A stretch of 64,000 nt of DNA from assembly GCA_963969345.1 (NCBI GenBank), contig OZ017767.1, positions 12,096,471 through 12,160,470 of the forward strand, written 5' to 3'. This DNA is from Turbatrix aceti. Lineage: Eukaryota > Nematoda > Chromadorea > Rhabditida > Panagrolaimidae. Both the position numbers and the translations under genes were made by a program. Positions 1 to 9,369 of this stretch are shown here, in pieces. Position 1 is the first letter of the stretch, and each line of letters starts with the position of its first letter. Under the pieces are notes generated by a model. The model was not told where the DNA came from and searched no databases. It saw only the letters and a program-made list of their open reading frames with translations.

Positions 1-556
1 ATGTTCATCGCTACTAAACCTTCAACCCCGAGACCGTCATTCACTTCTCGAAATAGCAGAAGCCAATGAACAGTATTACCTACAGTTTTTTGATAACCCA
101 ACATTTTTAATAATTGGAAAACTAGCGTCATTAAGCACATTCTCCATCATTTCATTTGTCTTCCTGACTATCCCCCCAACCTTGAGCGTCATAATCTTCA
201 CGCTGAGCGTCCAGAAATTGGCACAATTAAAAAAACTACGCGGTTTCAAACGATCGATTACAAACTATAAAATGTTACTTAAATACAGTATGTTTCAAAT
301 GTTTGTCATATCGATTTGTTGTATATTTCCGGTTTTTACGGTATTGACTACGATAGTTTTTCGGATACCCAACTCATTCATTATGGTCAACGTAGCAGGC
401 ATGGCTTTCATGGTAAACTGCCTGACACAGCTCTTACTCACACTCTACATGATTCAGCCTTACAGAAAGTACGTCATGTCTGCTTTCTCTGTCAGAGAGG
501 TTCCTAAAATTGCGTCTACTGGTGTAAAACTTGTTATTGTTGCGTCAAAGGTGTAA
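1..556 (+). CDS. Serpentine chemoreceptor, 3' part of exon 2 (copy 1, cut by window edge)
   Basis: This is the C-terminal part of a seven-transmembrane nematode chemoreceptor, identical to the end of the gene at 9370-10445. The reading frame starts at base 2 (CSSLLNL...) and ends with a stop at 554-556. It contains about four hydrophobic segments and the family's Pro-Tyr-Arg (PYR) motif after the last one, in MIQPYR, followed by a short basic tail. Exon 1 and the first 86 bases of exon 2 lie outside the window. It is likely an intact gene there; only this fragment can be judged. Confidence 0.85.
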   Translation, partial: CSSLLNLQPRDRHSLLEIAEANEQYYLQFFDNPTFLIIGKLASLSTFSIISFVFLTIPPTLSVIIFTLSVQKLAQLKKLRGFKRSITNYKMLLKYSMFQMFVISICCIFPVFTVLTTIVFRIPNSFIMVNVAGMAFMVNCLTQLLLTLYMIQPYRKYVMSAFSVREVPKIASTGVKLVIVASKV

Positions 557-659
557 AAATACTTCACAAGGTGGCACGAAAGTAAGAAAGTTCATGTCTA
601 AAAGCAACACTTATCAAAAAACAGGAAACAATAAATCAAAAACAGGGTTTTCGACCGCT

Positions 660-806
660 CCTGAGCGGGAGCGGAGCGAGCGGTAAAAGAGAGAAAAAAA
701 TAAGGAACGGGAGCGGAGTGAGCGGTGGAAAAGGAAAAAAATAAGAAACGCGAGTGGAACGAACGAAAAAATTTAAAACAAAAGAGCGGGAGCGGAGCGA
801 GCGGTA
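660..806. repeat. GAGCG-type minisatellite
   Basis: There are four degenerate copies of a GAGCGGGAGCGGAGCGAGCG-like unit spaced by A-rich linkers, at about 662, 707, 747 and 785. The third copy is the most decayed (GAGTGGAACGAACG). An identical array sits at 10549-10695 in copy 2. A single related motif occurs at about 8715 inside the inverted-repeat element there. No coding role is visible. Confidence 0.7.
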
Positions 807-1041
807 CAAAAAGTCAAATTAGAATTCCCTGATTTAACTTTTTGTACCGACTTTTTGACTAAGTCAGCAGGAGCGTTTGCGGCCTTCCAGAACGCTCCTG
901 CTAAGGACTACGACGTGGCGCAGGCAGCTACGATTAACGGCGCCCTCTTCGTGCAATCTCGATACTCATCACTGTCTCTCTAATTTTGTAATGAGTAATT
1001 ATGCACGAGTAAGAGTAAAAAAGTAAAGTAAAGTAAAGTAA
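807..1041 (+). mobile_element. Probable 3' end of a non-LTR retrotransposon with (GTAAA)n tail
   Basis: The stretch ends in ACGAGTAAGAGTAAA followed by a run of GTAAA units. The retroelement end at 5156-5400 carries a closely similar ACGAGTAAGAGATAAA before its TTGA tail, so the two appear to share a 3' UTR signal. An open frame ends at the TAA near 982 (C-terminus YSSLSL). At 866-902 there is a perfect 12-bp stem (AGCAGGAGCGTT / AACGCTCCTGCT) around a 13-nt loop. The same element is at 10696-10930. Its family is not certain; the upstream boundary is a guess. Confidence 0.45.
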
Positions 1042-1225
1042 AGCATAGATGCGTTTTTTTGAATTTTATTTGCGCGCGTGTTTTGTCTTTCGAGACGAAA
1101 CTTTGAATGTGAAATTTTCGCTTAAAGAAATTCATTTCTCGCGTCGACGATTATTTTATTTCATTCACTTTTTTCTGTTTTCCGGTTGTTTTGTGCACTT
1201 CCGACTTTTTTTCCATTTGAAAGCC

Positions 1226-1883
1226 ATGTTTCGCCAATGCATTTCCTCTGTTCGCACCCTGAGCTATTCCGCTGCTCGTTGCAAGGATACCGATCTCATT
1301 GGTCAACTTTTTATCAATCAAATCCGCGATTTGGGCGCCAAACAGAAGTAAGTTTTGGTATTTATTGTTACTTTATTTTCGCAAGCGTATTGCTTTTCAG
1401 ACAAGCCGGTAGCCTGGTCAATACCTCGCCGGAATTGAAGAAATCCCTCGACGAACAACTCAACCGCCTTGCCAACAAGTTCCGCTTGGCTAACTCGGAT
1501 ATTGTCGGGAAACTGGCCGTCAAATTCGAGGAAGTCAAAATCGAGAATTCGGTTTCAGCTGCCGTCGAGAATACGACCATTGAGGATCTCATTGCTAAGG
1601 TCAAAAAGGAGTGAGTTTTTTTTATTATTTCGGGCCTAAAATGCCCGTTTTTCCTTTTCTTTGACATTTTTTTTTGTGTTCAAATACATAATGTGTACAA
1701 AATATTTCGATGAGATCAAATTAGACTAAAATGCAGTTTTTCTTCTTTTTACAATTTATGTTACACATAACTTTGTTTTTGCTTCGTTGAATATGTTTTT
1801 TCAGAGAAGCCTCGTACCTTGCCGAACGCGAAGCCAAGATCAAAGCTGCACGTGCCCGTGATGCTGCCCTCACTAAAGAATAG
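1226..1883 (+). CDS. atp-4: ATP synthase-coupling factor 6, mitochondrial (copy 1)
   Basis: This is a subunit of the peripheral stalk of mitochondrial F1Fo ATP synthase, linking F1 to the membrane part. The exons are 1226-1347, 1401-1610 and 1805-1883, with phases consistent (136 aa, normal for the family). The N-terminus MFRQCISSVRTLSYSAARC is Arg/Ser-rich and looks like a mitochondrial presequence. The body is helical (PELKKSLDEQLNRLANKF) and ends EREAKIKAARARDAALTKE. A longer upstream frame from 1049 exists but would remove the presequence, so Met-1226 is preferred. It converges with the S28 peptidase gene 62 bp away. It is duplicated at 11115-11772, which is unusual for a housekeeping subunit. 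Confidence 0.85.
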
Positions 1884-1945
1884 CTACCGTATCTCCAGTG
1901 ACTGAGTTTATTTTTTTCTTAAATGAAGTGTAGGTAAATGAAGCA

Positions 1946-3862
1946 TCATGCTTTTGTCCATCCCAAAACCAAGGATTCAATTTGCTTTCTGGCTGCCGTG
2001 AGACTGGGTGGATCGCTGGGGATTGGCGGGTAGATATCCGCGCAATGACTCGTCTCATTGATGACAACAGGATGCACGTCTGCATTTGAAGACTGTAGGA
2101 TGCCAACTGGCTTCCACGGATCATTGGTTCCACTGGGAAGGATCACTCTTGTTCCCCTGTAGTTTTCCACGCCTCCGTAGTTTGCATTAGCGTTTGCGAC
2201 TCCGGAATAGACTGTGGAATTCGTAAAAAAGTTGCTAAAAATTTTCCCACACGTTTGTATGTACCAAGAAGCCGGCATGACAGAACCCGTGAAGTTCTGA
2301 ATCAAAAATGGACTGTCCGTCGTTTGGAAGAAGCCAAATTCATTGCAGTTCTGCCAAATCCATGCTCTGTAGTCTCCCATCGAGGAATTAGCCGTGGCAT
2401 CGATGTAGTACTGTATGTAGCTTGTGTAGTTCATGTCGAGACAGTATCCTCCGTACGTATCCGAAATCCACTTATTGACGACGCGCATGCCGTCGATCGG
2501 TGACGATCCGTTCAACTGCTTTTGGCAGATTGTGGAGATGTTAAGGTCAGCCGCGCGATAGGGGATGTTGTTGCCTGAGTTCAGAACGACGTGCATGTAG
2601 TTACCGAGAATGGACTGGAAGAAAAATCTCAGGGAATCTGCGTCCGTGCCCAAAGTTGTGCAAAGGTCGAAGACTTGGGACAGGTAAGATCGACCGTTGG
2701 AGGTGAGGACGTACCGGTTGACGACTTGCATGCCGTCGGCGACAGATTGGGCGCAGTCGGGGTCGTACGAGGCAAGGGCATTATATACAACTTCGAGGTA
2801 GCCGTTAAACTCAACAACTGCCTGAAATTTGTCAATAAAAACACATTGAAAAAATTTTGAACTTCTAATTGAGCTCCGTATGATCGTATCTGTAAATGCC
2901 TACAGATACGGTAGTGAAACGGGAGAATCTCCTCGGAGAAATTCTCTGAGGAGATTCTCCCGGGTAAAAAAATTCTCTTGGTAGATCTGAAAAAGATTAT
3001 ACGGGAAATAATGAAAAATCCGTGTTTATAAATCGCTGCAAACACAAATGCGTTAGCAATGTGTCTGAAACAGAACGAATTTGTTTGTTTTGATTTTTAT
3101 GTTGTTAATTAATTTTTTTAGGGGGGAAACATTTTTGGATGCTGCCTTCCGCGAGATTTGGGGAGAATCTCCGGAGTTTTCTCCCGGGTTGCAATCTTCT
3201 AGGAGATTTCGCCATTCAGATGCCTACTACAACTATAGTAACAGATGCTTAAATTATTTGCGCACCTGGATAGTAGCCCCCGAAGCTACCGCCGCGTAGA
3301 CATTGCTCGGATAATTCTGTCTGGCCCACGCTGCCAGGGCGCCGGAGTATGAATAGCCCAAAACGATCCACCGAGGCGACTGAATTGCCTGATTAGAGTT
3401 GATATACGTGATAAAAGCATTAACATCAGCCAGCGCTTGCTCGCTGGTCAGGTACTTCAGACTTGTCACTGTCAAATCGCCTGTTGGCTGACTAGCGCCG
3501 TAAAATCGGTGTTCCAAGAGGAAGATACTTGCTCCAGCAGCCTTAGCCAGCGACGCGAACTCAAGTTGATCGTTGGTGATTGTTGCATCACTTTGAGTGG
3601 TTTCGCCTCCAATAATGAGGAATTGTGGGCCATTTTGCGTTGTCCAATTCGTGTGATACCAATATCGTTGTTGCCAGGTTCTGGTATTGGCTGAGTCAAA
3701 GTGGTCAAGTGGTTGGGTGACGTATTGCACTGGCAGAATGTCTTTTATGTTGTTTGGGGGTGTGAGGTGGGATAGGTGATGGTTGAAAAATGGCGGGAGA
3801 CCGGCTTGACAGATAGCGATGCCAATGAGAGCTAGGGAAGTGGTTAGAGTGAAGTGCATCAT
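1946..3862 (-). CDS. S28-family serine carboxypeptidase (prolyl carboxypeptidase-like), copy 1
   Basis: This is a secreted or lysosomal Pro-X carboxypeptidase / dipeptidyl-peptidase II family enzyme. The exons are 3266-3862 and 1946-2821 (minus strand), giving 490 aa. Met-3862 opens a signal peptide (MMHFTLTTSLALIGIAICQA). The catalytic triad is visible: Ser in GYSYSGALAAW, Asp in GTNDPWKPVG and His in ETSHCADIYP. Several N-glycosylation sequons are present (NWT, NSS, NFT). The residue before the nucleophile is Tyr where the neighbour at 16798 has Gly (GGSYSG), and the following strand reads ASGATIQ instead of SSGPVQ, so substrate preference may differ. The single 444-bp intron holds palindromic repeats. 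Confidence 0.9.
2885..2961. repeat. Two palindromes in the S28 intron
   Basis: A perfect 10-bp inverted repeat lies at 2885-2894 / 2901-2910 (CGTATCTGTA / TACAGATACG). It is followed at 2921-2961 by a 41-bp near-perfect palindrome that starts GGGAGAATCTCC and ends GGAGATTCTCCC. A second, looser GGAGAATCTCC palindrome lies at about 3163-3190 in the same intron. The arrangement suggests a small foldback element inside the intron. Identical copy at 12774-12850. Confidence 0.6.
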
Positions 3863-4095
3863 TCTATGATCATAATTGCTTTGATTGCTGGTCTTATAAG
3901 ACGTTGAATACGACATTCCTGATAACGAGCAAGTCCATAAGTCGTTGAACGTTTTTTGTCCAATTAATCCTCTGCGATTTATTGTTTTGCCCCAAGAAGC
4001 ATTACATTCAACATGGTGCAAAACATTTGTGCGAAAAAAGTTCACTTAACAAGGTTAACGTTTTTTAACGTTACACATTTTTTAGTGTTGTGTAA

Positions 4096-4102
4096 TGATA
4101 AG
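4096..4102 (-). promoter_or_regulatory. GATA site upstream of S28 peptidase
   Basis: TGATAAG lies about 230 bp upstream of the peptidase start at 3862. In nematodes such sites bind intestinal GATA factors (ELT-2 type), and S28 peptidases are often gut-expressed. It is the only strong match in this 310-bp gap (3863-4172). One 7-mer is weak evidence. Copy at 13985-13991. Confidence 0.3.
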
Positions 4103-4172
4103 ATACAATTAACAAGCAAAAACAAGCCTTAAAATTATAAAAACGATCAATTAGCAATTTTAAAACTCTGAA

Positions 4173-5155
4173 TTATCCAGCGTAGACCACACTGCATCTA
4201 CCGCACGTAGCTGGACACTGTTGGGTCATGAGATCGTAGTAGACAGCATTGTTGCAATATGAAGCCATTGATTGGCAATTGGAAGTTCCATCTGTGCCTA
4301 CCAGATCGACACACCCACTGACACTTCCAGTGCCAGTTCCGGTTGTCACATAAGGATAGTAAAGTCCGACACTTGTGTAGTACACGTTGCCACCACTTGT
4401 AAAGTAATACTTTGGATAGTACAGGTTGTATCCTGTGTTGTACGACTGACCATATGGATAGGCTGTCTGGCCGTTGATGTAGTAGTTGGAGGGCTGTCCG
4501 CATCTTCCGCACGTTCGGGGACATTCAAAAGTCATTAGGTCGTAGTTGGTGCTGAGGGTGCAGTAGCCAGCGGCCGCGGCTTCTGCACAATTTGAAGTGC
4601 CATCTGCTGCTGTTCGATCGACACATGCTATAATGGAAAAAGGGTGTTGGATACAGAATCTTCTATCCGCTTGCGAATTTGCACTGACTTACCTCCTGTA
4701 GATGAGTAATAACCATAAGAAGAACTCAAACTCGTAGTTGCCCCGGTGTAACTGTAAACCGTTCCAGAGTTGTAGTATATGACGGTATTAGGCGTGTAAT
4801 AATAATATGGATAATAGATGACTCCATTGCTAGTGTAAGATGTACCGTAAGGATAAGCAGGTTGACCATTGCCGTAGTAGCCTGAGATTTGTCCGCATCT
4901 ACCACAGGTATAGGGGCATTGGAAAGTTCCCAGATCACCGGTGGCATTGCTGGTACAATAACCCTGAGCTGCGAGTGCGGCACAGTTATTTGAACCACTG
5001 GCATCTGTTCGATCGGAGCAGGTGCCGGAATTCGAATATGCCCCTGTAGGATAGCCAGAAGGATAATAATATCCATTCTGTCCTGCCTGATAGCCATTTG
5101 TGCTACCTGGATACGCGGATACAACTCCATTGTTATAGTAATTAGACGCGTATCC
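4173..5155 (-). pseudogene. ShKT-repeat protein, 5'-truncated copy
   Basis: Exons 4173-4627 and 4693-5155 match the 3' part of the intact gene at 14062-15540. ShKT domains 3, 4 and 5 remain, each ending TCGRC. The signal peptide, domain 1, domain 2 and the promoter are lost because the sequence changes to retrotransposon DNA at 5155. No alternative start or signal peptide joins in frame across the break, so a secreted product is unlikely. Confidence 0.85.
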
Positions 5156-5400
5156 GACGACGACAACTGGGCAGTCCGACTGTCAGACTGGCGCCCCACA
5201 GAAGACTACGTGGAAGCCAAGCGACCGCTAGGACGACCACGCATGCGCTGGACCGACGACCTCGCCATTGCCTACAACGCTTCTACCAAGGACTTCGATT
5301 TCAGACGGATTGTTTTTCTTTGATGACCCCTCTTCGTACGACCCCACTGATTTGTATAATCCCGTGTGTACGAGTAAGAGATAAATTGATTGATTGATTG
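5156..5400 (+). mobile_element. 5'-truncated non-LTR retrotransposon (LINE) 3' end with (TTGA)n tail
   Basis: An open frame from 5156 to the stop at 5321-5323 gives 55 residues containing KRPLGRPRMRWTDDL. The GRPxxRWxDD motif is characteristic of the C-terminus of RTE/Jockey-type reverse-transcriptase polyproteins. A short 3' UTR follows, with ACGAGTAAGAG and a TTGA/TGAT simple-repeat tail at about 5383-5400. Only the last part of the element is present, as is usual after incomplete reverse transcription. It sits exactly at the break between the ShKT gene and the truncated receptor. Confidence 0.85.
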
Positions 5401-5445
5401 AACTGGTATTCTTGTGCAGGTTTGTAATTTAATAATGATTTCTAG

Positions 5446-6034
5446 TTTCTGGCAGATACATTTTGTACGCTGAAAGTTCAGGGTACAACAAAATCTTTGA
5501 TATGCCTATCTCTGTCAACTTTTGCTCTCTTTGCTATGTATTTTGTTATCGTATACTACTATGTAAAAGTGCAAAACTTTCTCAAGATTAACAAAGACGT
5601 ATTTTCAAGACGCACGATGAAAATTCACTTTCAAATAAGCCAAACTCTAGTAATACAGGTAAGCATGAATCTATTATTCAAAATCTTGTTCATTAAAGTT
5701 CAGGCTCTTTTACCGTTTATCTTTACTGTAGCCCCGTTAATTGTAAACATCTCATCACTACTTATGAACGAACCGACTTCGTACATTGTCTCAACGTTCT
5801 CAGTGTCGTGTGTTAATTGGGTTCCCGCAACCAATGCTTTGGCTGTTTTGTGCTCGATTAAAGCATTCAAAATCAAAATTGTGTCTGTGTTTACCAAATC
5901 ATATTTTAATTCTGGTGTTGCTCAGAATATTTCTTCGTAAGTTTTAATGTTATTATTTGAATGTTTGTTCTAAGTTTGTTATTTACAGAAATGCTAATTT
6001 CTCAATCGGCTTGCCAACACAAACAGTTTTTTGA
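5446..6034 (+). pseudogene. Serpentine receptor (Str/Srd-like), 5'-truncated
   Basis: This is the C-terminal half of a nematode chemoreceptor with exons 5446-5658, 5704-5936 and 5989-6034. Phases agree throughout, and it ends ...GLPTQTVF. It has about three hydrophobic segments. The loop SQTLVIQ|ALLPFIFTVAP resembles the TM6 entry (Q-x-xxPF/I) of Str/Srd-superfamily receptors. No first exon is present: upstream is an acceptor (TTTCTAG) and then the retrotransposon tail. Predicted to be the second, damaged copy of a gene whose intact version lies about 4.7 kb left of the window. Confidence 0.55.
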
Positions 6035-6405
6035 GTTGAGTTCAAATTTAATAGTTTCAGCATTATGTTAAAAGTTTCTAATCAATCCGATAATCCACAG
6101 TTTATTGATTAACAAAAAAGCGGCATTAGCTAATGCTTGTATCATTTAAAAGCATAAAACTACAAAAACAGAACATAGTCTGTTGAAACAGCACACCAAT
6201 GTATCTAGCTTAGAATGTATCTAGCTATACGTATGTTTTTTTTGGGAGGATCATAGCATCGGATAAAAACATACGGTGTGACGTAGTAAAAAATGTAGGG
6301 GAGTGTCATAATAATACCGACGACTGTCTTGTGTTTAGCTCATGCAGCTACTCGTAAACTGATTGTACAATCGTTGTTGTGATAATAATATTTTAATAGC
6401 AAAAT
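6035..6405. other. Intergenic, no gene seen
   Basis: AT-rich spacer between two receptor fragments. There is a direct repeat of GTATCTAGCT near 6200-6226. No frame, RNA or element is supported. Confidence 0.5.
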
Positions 6406-6630
6406 ATGTTTCTCATAACATACAGCATCTTGGGCTTAATGGCCTCAGTCTTAGGATTTGTTCTAAACTCCATTTTAATGTACATGCTTCGGTGTGTAAA
6501 AGTCGAAAACGTAAAAGCTTATAATCCTATTTTGATCCAAAGTAATCTAGTTGATCTTATTTTTGCCTTATTGAAATTTTTCATTATGCCAGTAATGAAG
6601 CAAATAGTTGTGCCAAGTTTTAACAAATAA
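6406..6630 (+). pseudogene. Serpentine receptor N-terminal fragment
   Basis: Seventy-four codons start MFLITYSILGLMASVLGF and give two hydrophobic segments separated by RCVKVENVKAYNPILIQSN. This is the layout of TM1-loop-TM2 in Str/Srd-type worm receptors (an Asn in TM1, then a conserved Y-N before TM2). The frame stops after VPSFNK with no donor site. A possible continuation is readable at about 6650-6730 in another frame, but no full receptor can be built. It may be a relic of the same family as 5446-6034. Confidence 0.5.
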
Positions 6631-7298
6631 ACTTACCGCTGACATCCCGGGCGGATATGCCATGACAACTAATTTTTTATTCCCCTTACCTCTGGTCATA
6701 AGCAATGGTATCAGCTTAATATGGTCATCGCTAGGGTTCCCATCCCCTCTCGTTTACATTACGGGGGGGAGTTACGGGGAGGAGATCGTCACGGGGAGTA
6801 GAACGGGGAATTTCATGGGGAGCAAATTTTTGTATACGGGGAGAAAAGGTAAAAACTCGATTCTTACTTTTTCATGGACAGAAAGTAAGATTTTTCTACG
6901 AAAAAAAGTCAGATTCGAATTCTTACTTTTATTTTTTTTTCAGTGTATATGTCTGTTCTTGTTCATACATTTTTTATATCACACCACCAGATGTCAGACA
7001 AGAGACCAATGCAGCTGTTCTGCGAACAAAGTCACGTGCAAAAAGCGATACAAAGTAGATTACAGCATAACAGTATTTTTTGCACATGACCTGAGTAATA
7101 GATAACTAACAGTAATATGGTCCAATAACGTCCAATTTGTATGCAAAAAAATATTAAAAAACCGATCATACATATTACTTCAATACAGGTGGCGGAACGC
7201 TTTTTTGTGGTTGCTTAAAAATTCATGTCAGGGGGTAAAATTAGTTAACCTCATATGTGGCTGACTAGACCTGATATCAACACTTTTGGTGGGTAAAG
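6631..7298. other. Spacer with G-rich repeats
   Basis: At 6732 the sequence TAGGGTTCCCATCCCC resembles the end of the hAT-like element at 54930. It is followed by irregular GGGGAG repeats to about 6845, and no matching right terminus is visible. An imperfect ATTCTTACTTTT repeat lies at 6861-6940. The last 250 bp before the receptor at 7299 are AT-rich and probably its promoter. Confidence 0.35.
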
Positions 7299-8388
7299 AT
7301 GTTTAAGGGTCCATCATACCACGAAGTAGTTACCACTTTTATACCCATTGTTCACATATATTTTGACACTATTACAGTCATCACTACCATCTTGTTCATC
7401 TTTACGGTATTTTGCATTTTCAAGCGTCCACTGACAATTAATAAATTTAAGTGGTTTACTTTGAATCAGACTATCTGGTGCTATACTATGCACATGGTGT
7501 ACTGGTACTTCAAGCCCATTCCGATACTTCCGGCCTTTGGTGGCATTATCACCGGCTTCAATGCGCGAAACTCAACTAATAAAATCACTTTATGGTACAT
7601 GCATTGTTTCGTCTTTGCGTCGAGCAATACGGCTGCATCTATTGTTACGAATTTTTTTTATCGTTATTTGGTGGTATGTTACAGATTTTATGATAAACTT
7701 CAAAACATTATTTTAGACTTGTTGGGGGAGATGGAAAGAGTTTGGCGAATCCAACTACTTTATTGCTACACAGACAATAATAGGTTTTTCCATCGCAGCA
7801 TTGTGCTCAGTACTGATAGAACTTCAACCACAAGACCAGGCTTCCCTCTTGGAAATCGCAAAAATGAGCGATCCCTATTATCTACAGTTTTTTGAAAATC
7901 CCACATTTTTTCTCTTTGGGGCCGAGAACTTTACGTCCGTGGCACTGATACCTTACATTGGAATGTCTATTCCCGCATCGACGGCAATCGCAATTATTGT
8001 CCTGAGTGCGCTTAGGCTAAAGAAACTCCAGAAATCAAAAGGCAGCAAACAATCGATAAACAATTACAAAATGCTGCTATCGTACAACATCTGGCAGATA
8101 GCTTCGATCCTTGTTTGTTGTCTACAGCCTTTCACCGTGATACTAACTGCGATTGTATTCAAGTTGGATCACTCATTTTATGTCATCAATATTTCGTTTT
8201 TTTTCTTTATGGCTATGTGTCCAGCTCAACTGCTGTTGACCATGTACATGATTAGACCTTACAGGATTTTCATGCTATCCATTGTGGGTATAAAAGTACA
8301 GTCGACAACTAGAATCGTTTATCCCACAAGTAATGTTGGATATCCTTCGCAAATGTTTACAAGAACTACAAAAATATGGATAATGTAA
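7299..8388 (+). CDS. Serpentine chemoreceptor, intact
   Basis: This is a seven-transmembrane receptor of the nematode Srh/Sri/Str superfamily, expected in chemosensory neuron cilia. The exons are 7299-7673 and 7717-8388 (43-bp intron, phase 0), 348 aa. The first intracellular loop KRPLTINKFKW matches the K-x-P...K signature of Srh/Sri receptors. The second exon begins TCWGRWKEFG, and MIRPYR ends TM7. The intron falls at the same codon as in the 9370 gene, so the two are tandem paralogues with obvious similarity throughout. The ligand is unknown. Confidence 0.85.
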
Positions 8389-8552
8389 ACACAAACAACT
8401 GCTAATGTTATTGTTTTTTTTGGGTAAAAGATATTTATAAATGTTCAGGAGCAGTGCGTTCGTGGGAAACCTATTGTGGGGAAGCAGAATGAAAAACGCT
8501 TGACGTGAATGAAATACATACATGTTTTTCATTCACGTCACACCAACTACAC

Positions 8553-9114
8553 AAATGCATCAAGGTATTGCATTTTGTTTCTCAGCACGGACACAGCGAT
8601 CGCATTCAGTGGCACACGAAAAATGTGTCGTTTTCCATGCGCTGTCATTCACCAGTGGTTCGATGCTCACCAAATTGCTTCTACTCACTGCTCGCTCCTG
8701 CTCAGCTCACAAGCGCGAGCGGAGCGAGCGCAAAAATTTTAGGAGCTCAAAATTGGCAAATTGAACAACTCTGTTCACCACACTTTATGGTGCGTCCTAG
8801 CTAGGCAACATTCATGTACCGAAACGAGCAAATCTTACAATGAGGCGCGATGCAAGCAAACGACTTTGTGTCCATTTTTTAAACGATGTCATCCCAGGCG
8901 TTTGGTGGTCACAATGTTGTGTGCGCAAGTTTTTGTACAAATAACAGCGGTTTGTGGCACTAAATTGTGTCCCTGTCGCGAAAACTATTTGCTTAGGACA
9001 CAGGTGCGTTTGCTCCTGCGTAAGACACACATAATGAGACACACACCTTATTGTGCTGCGATCGCTCTCACCGTCTGTGCCAAAGAAACAAAATGCAATA
9101 CCTTGAAATGCATA
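8553..9114. mobile_element. Inverted-repeat (MITE-like) element between receptors
   Basis: The left end AATGCATCAAGGTATTGCAT (8554 on) pairs with the right end near 9060-9113. The arms of about 50 bp continue through AAACAAAATGCAATACCTT and TGCGATCGCT with a few mismatches. The 460-bp core has no convincing frame but includes one GAGCGGAGCGAGCG motif. No clear target duplication is seen, so the exact ends and superfamily are open. Confidence 0.6.
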
Positions 9115-9369
9115 CGATACACTATGAGCACGATACACTTTTTGTAACACACAATGTACGAGCAATAAATATGTTTTCATGTATTCCATTTTTATATAAA
9201 TTCAATTGATAATCATAAATCGCATTATAATACCTCACTGTGCTAGTCATGTAAAACGACTACGACTCATGGGATGTCATGACATATATAAAATGTCTAC
9301 GCTGGTTAGTGGGCATTTTGTACACATCTCTGTTTATTTTGTATCAAGAAGAAAATATAAAACCTGAAA

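Larger units (their letters stand above)
1..5155. repeat. Copy 1 of a long tandem duplication (truncated at window start)
   Basis: Every open frame in this stretch recurs with identical translation 9,889 bp downstream, so the two stretches are colinear and indel-free as far as I can read. The match begins at or before base 1 and stops at 5155, after the shared bases ACGCGTATCC. There copy 1 switches to retrotransposon sequence while the other copy continues through the ShKT gene. Contents: receptor 3' part, minisatellite, LINE-like tail, ATP synthase F6, S28 peptidase and the 3' part of the ShKT gene. The identity implies a very recent event, or an assembly duplicate. Confidence 0.95.

Noticed and set aside
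2629..3045. 138-codon minus-strand frame covering the S28 intron and exon
   Set aside because: Crosses a well-supported intron in the wrong frame; the S28 reading is clear.
8761..9189. Cys-rich frames on both strands between the receptors
   Set aside because: Both lie in the inverted-repeat element and have no signal peptide or family pattern.
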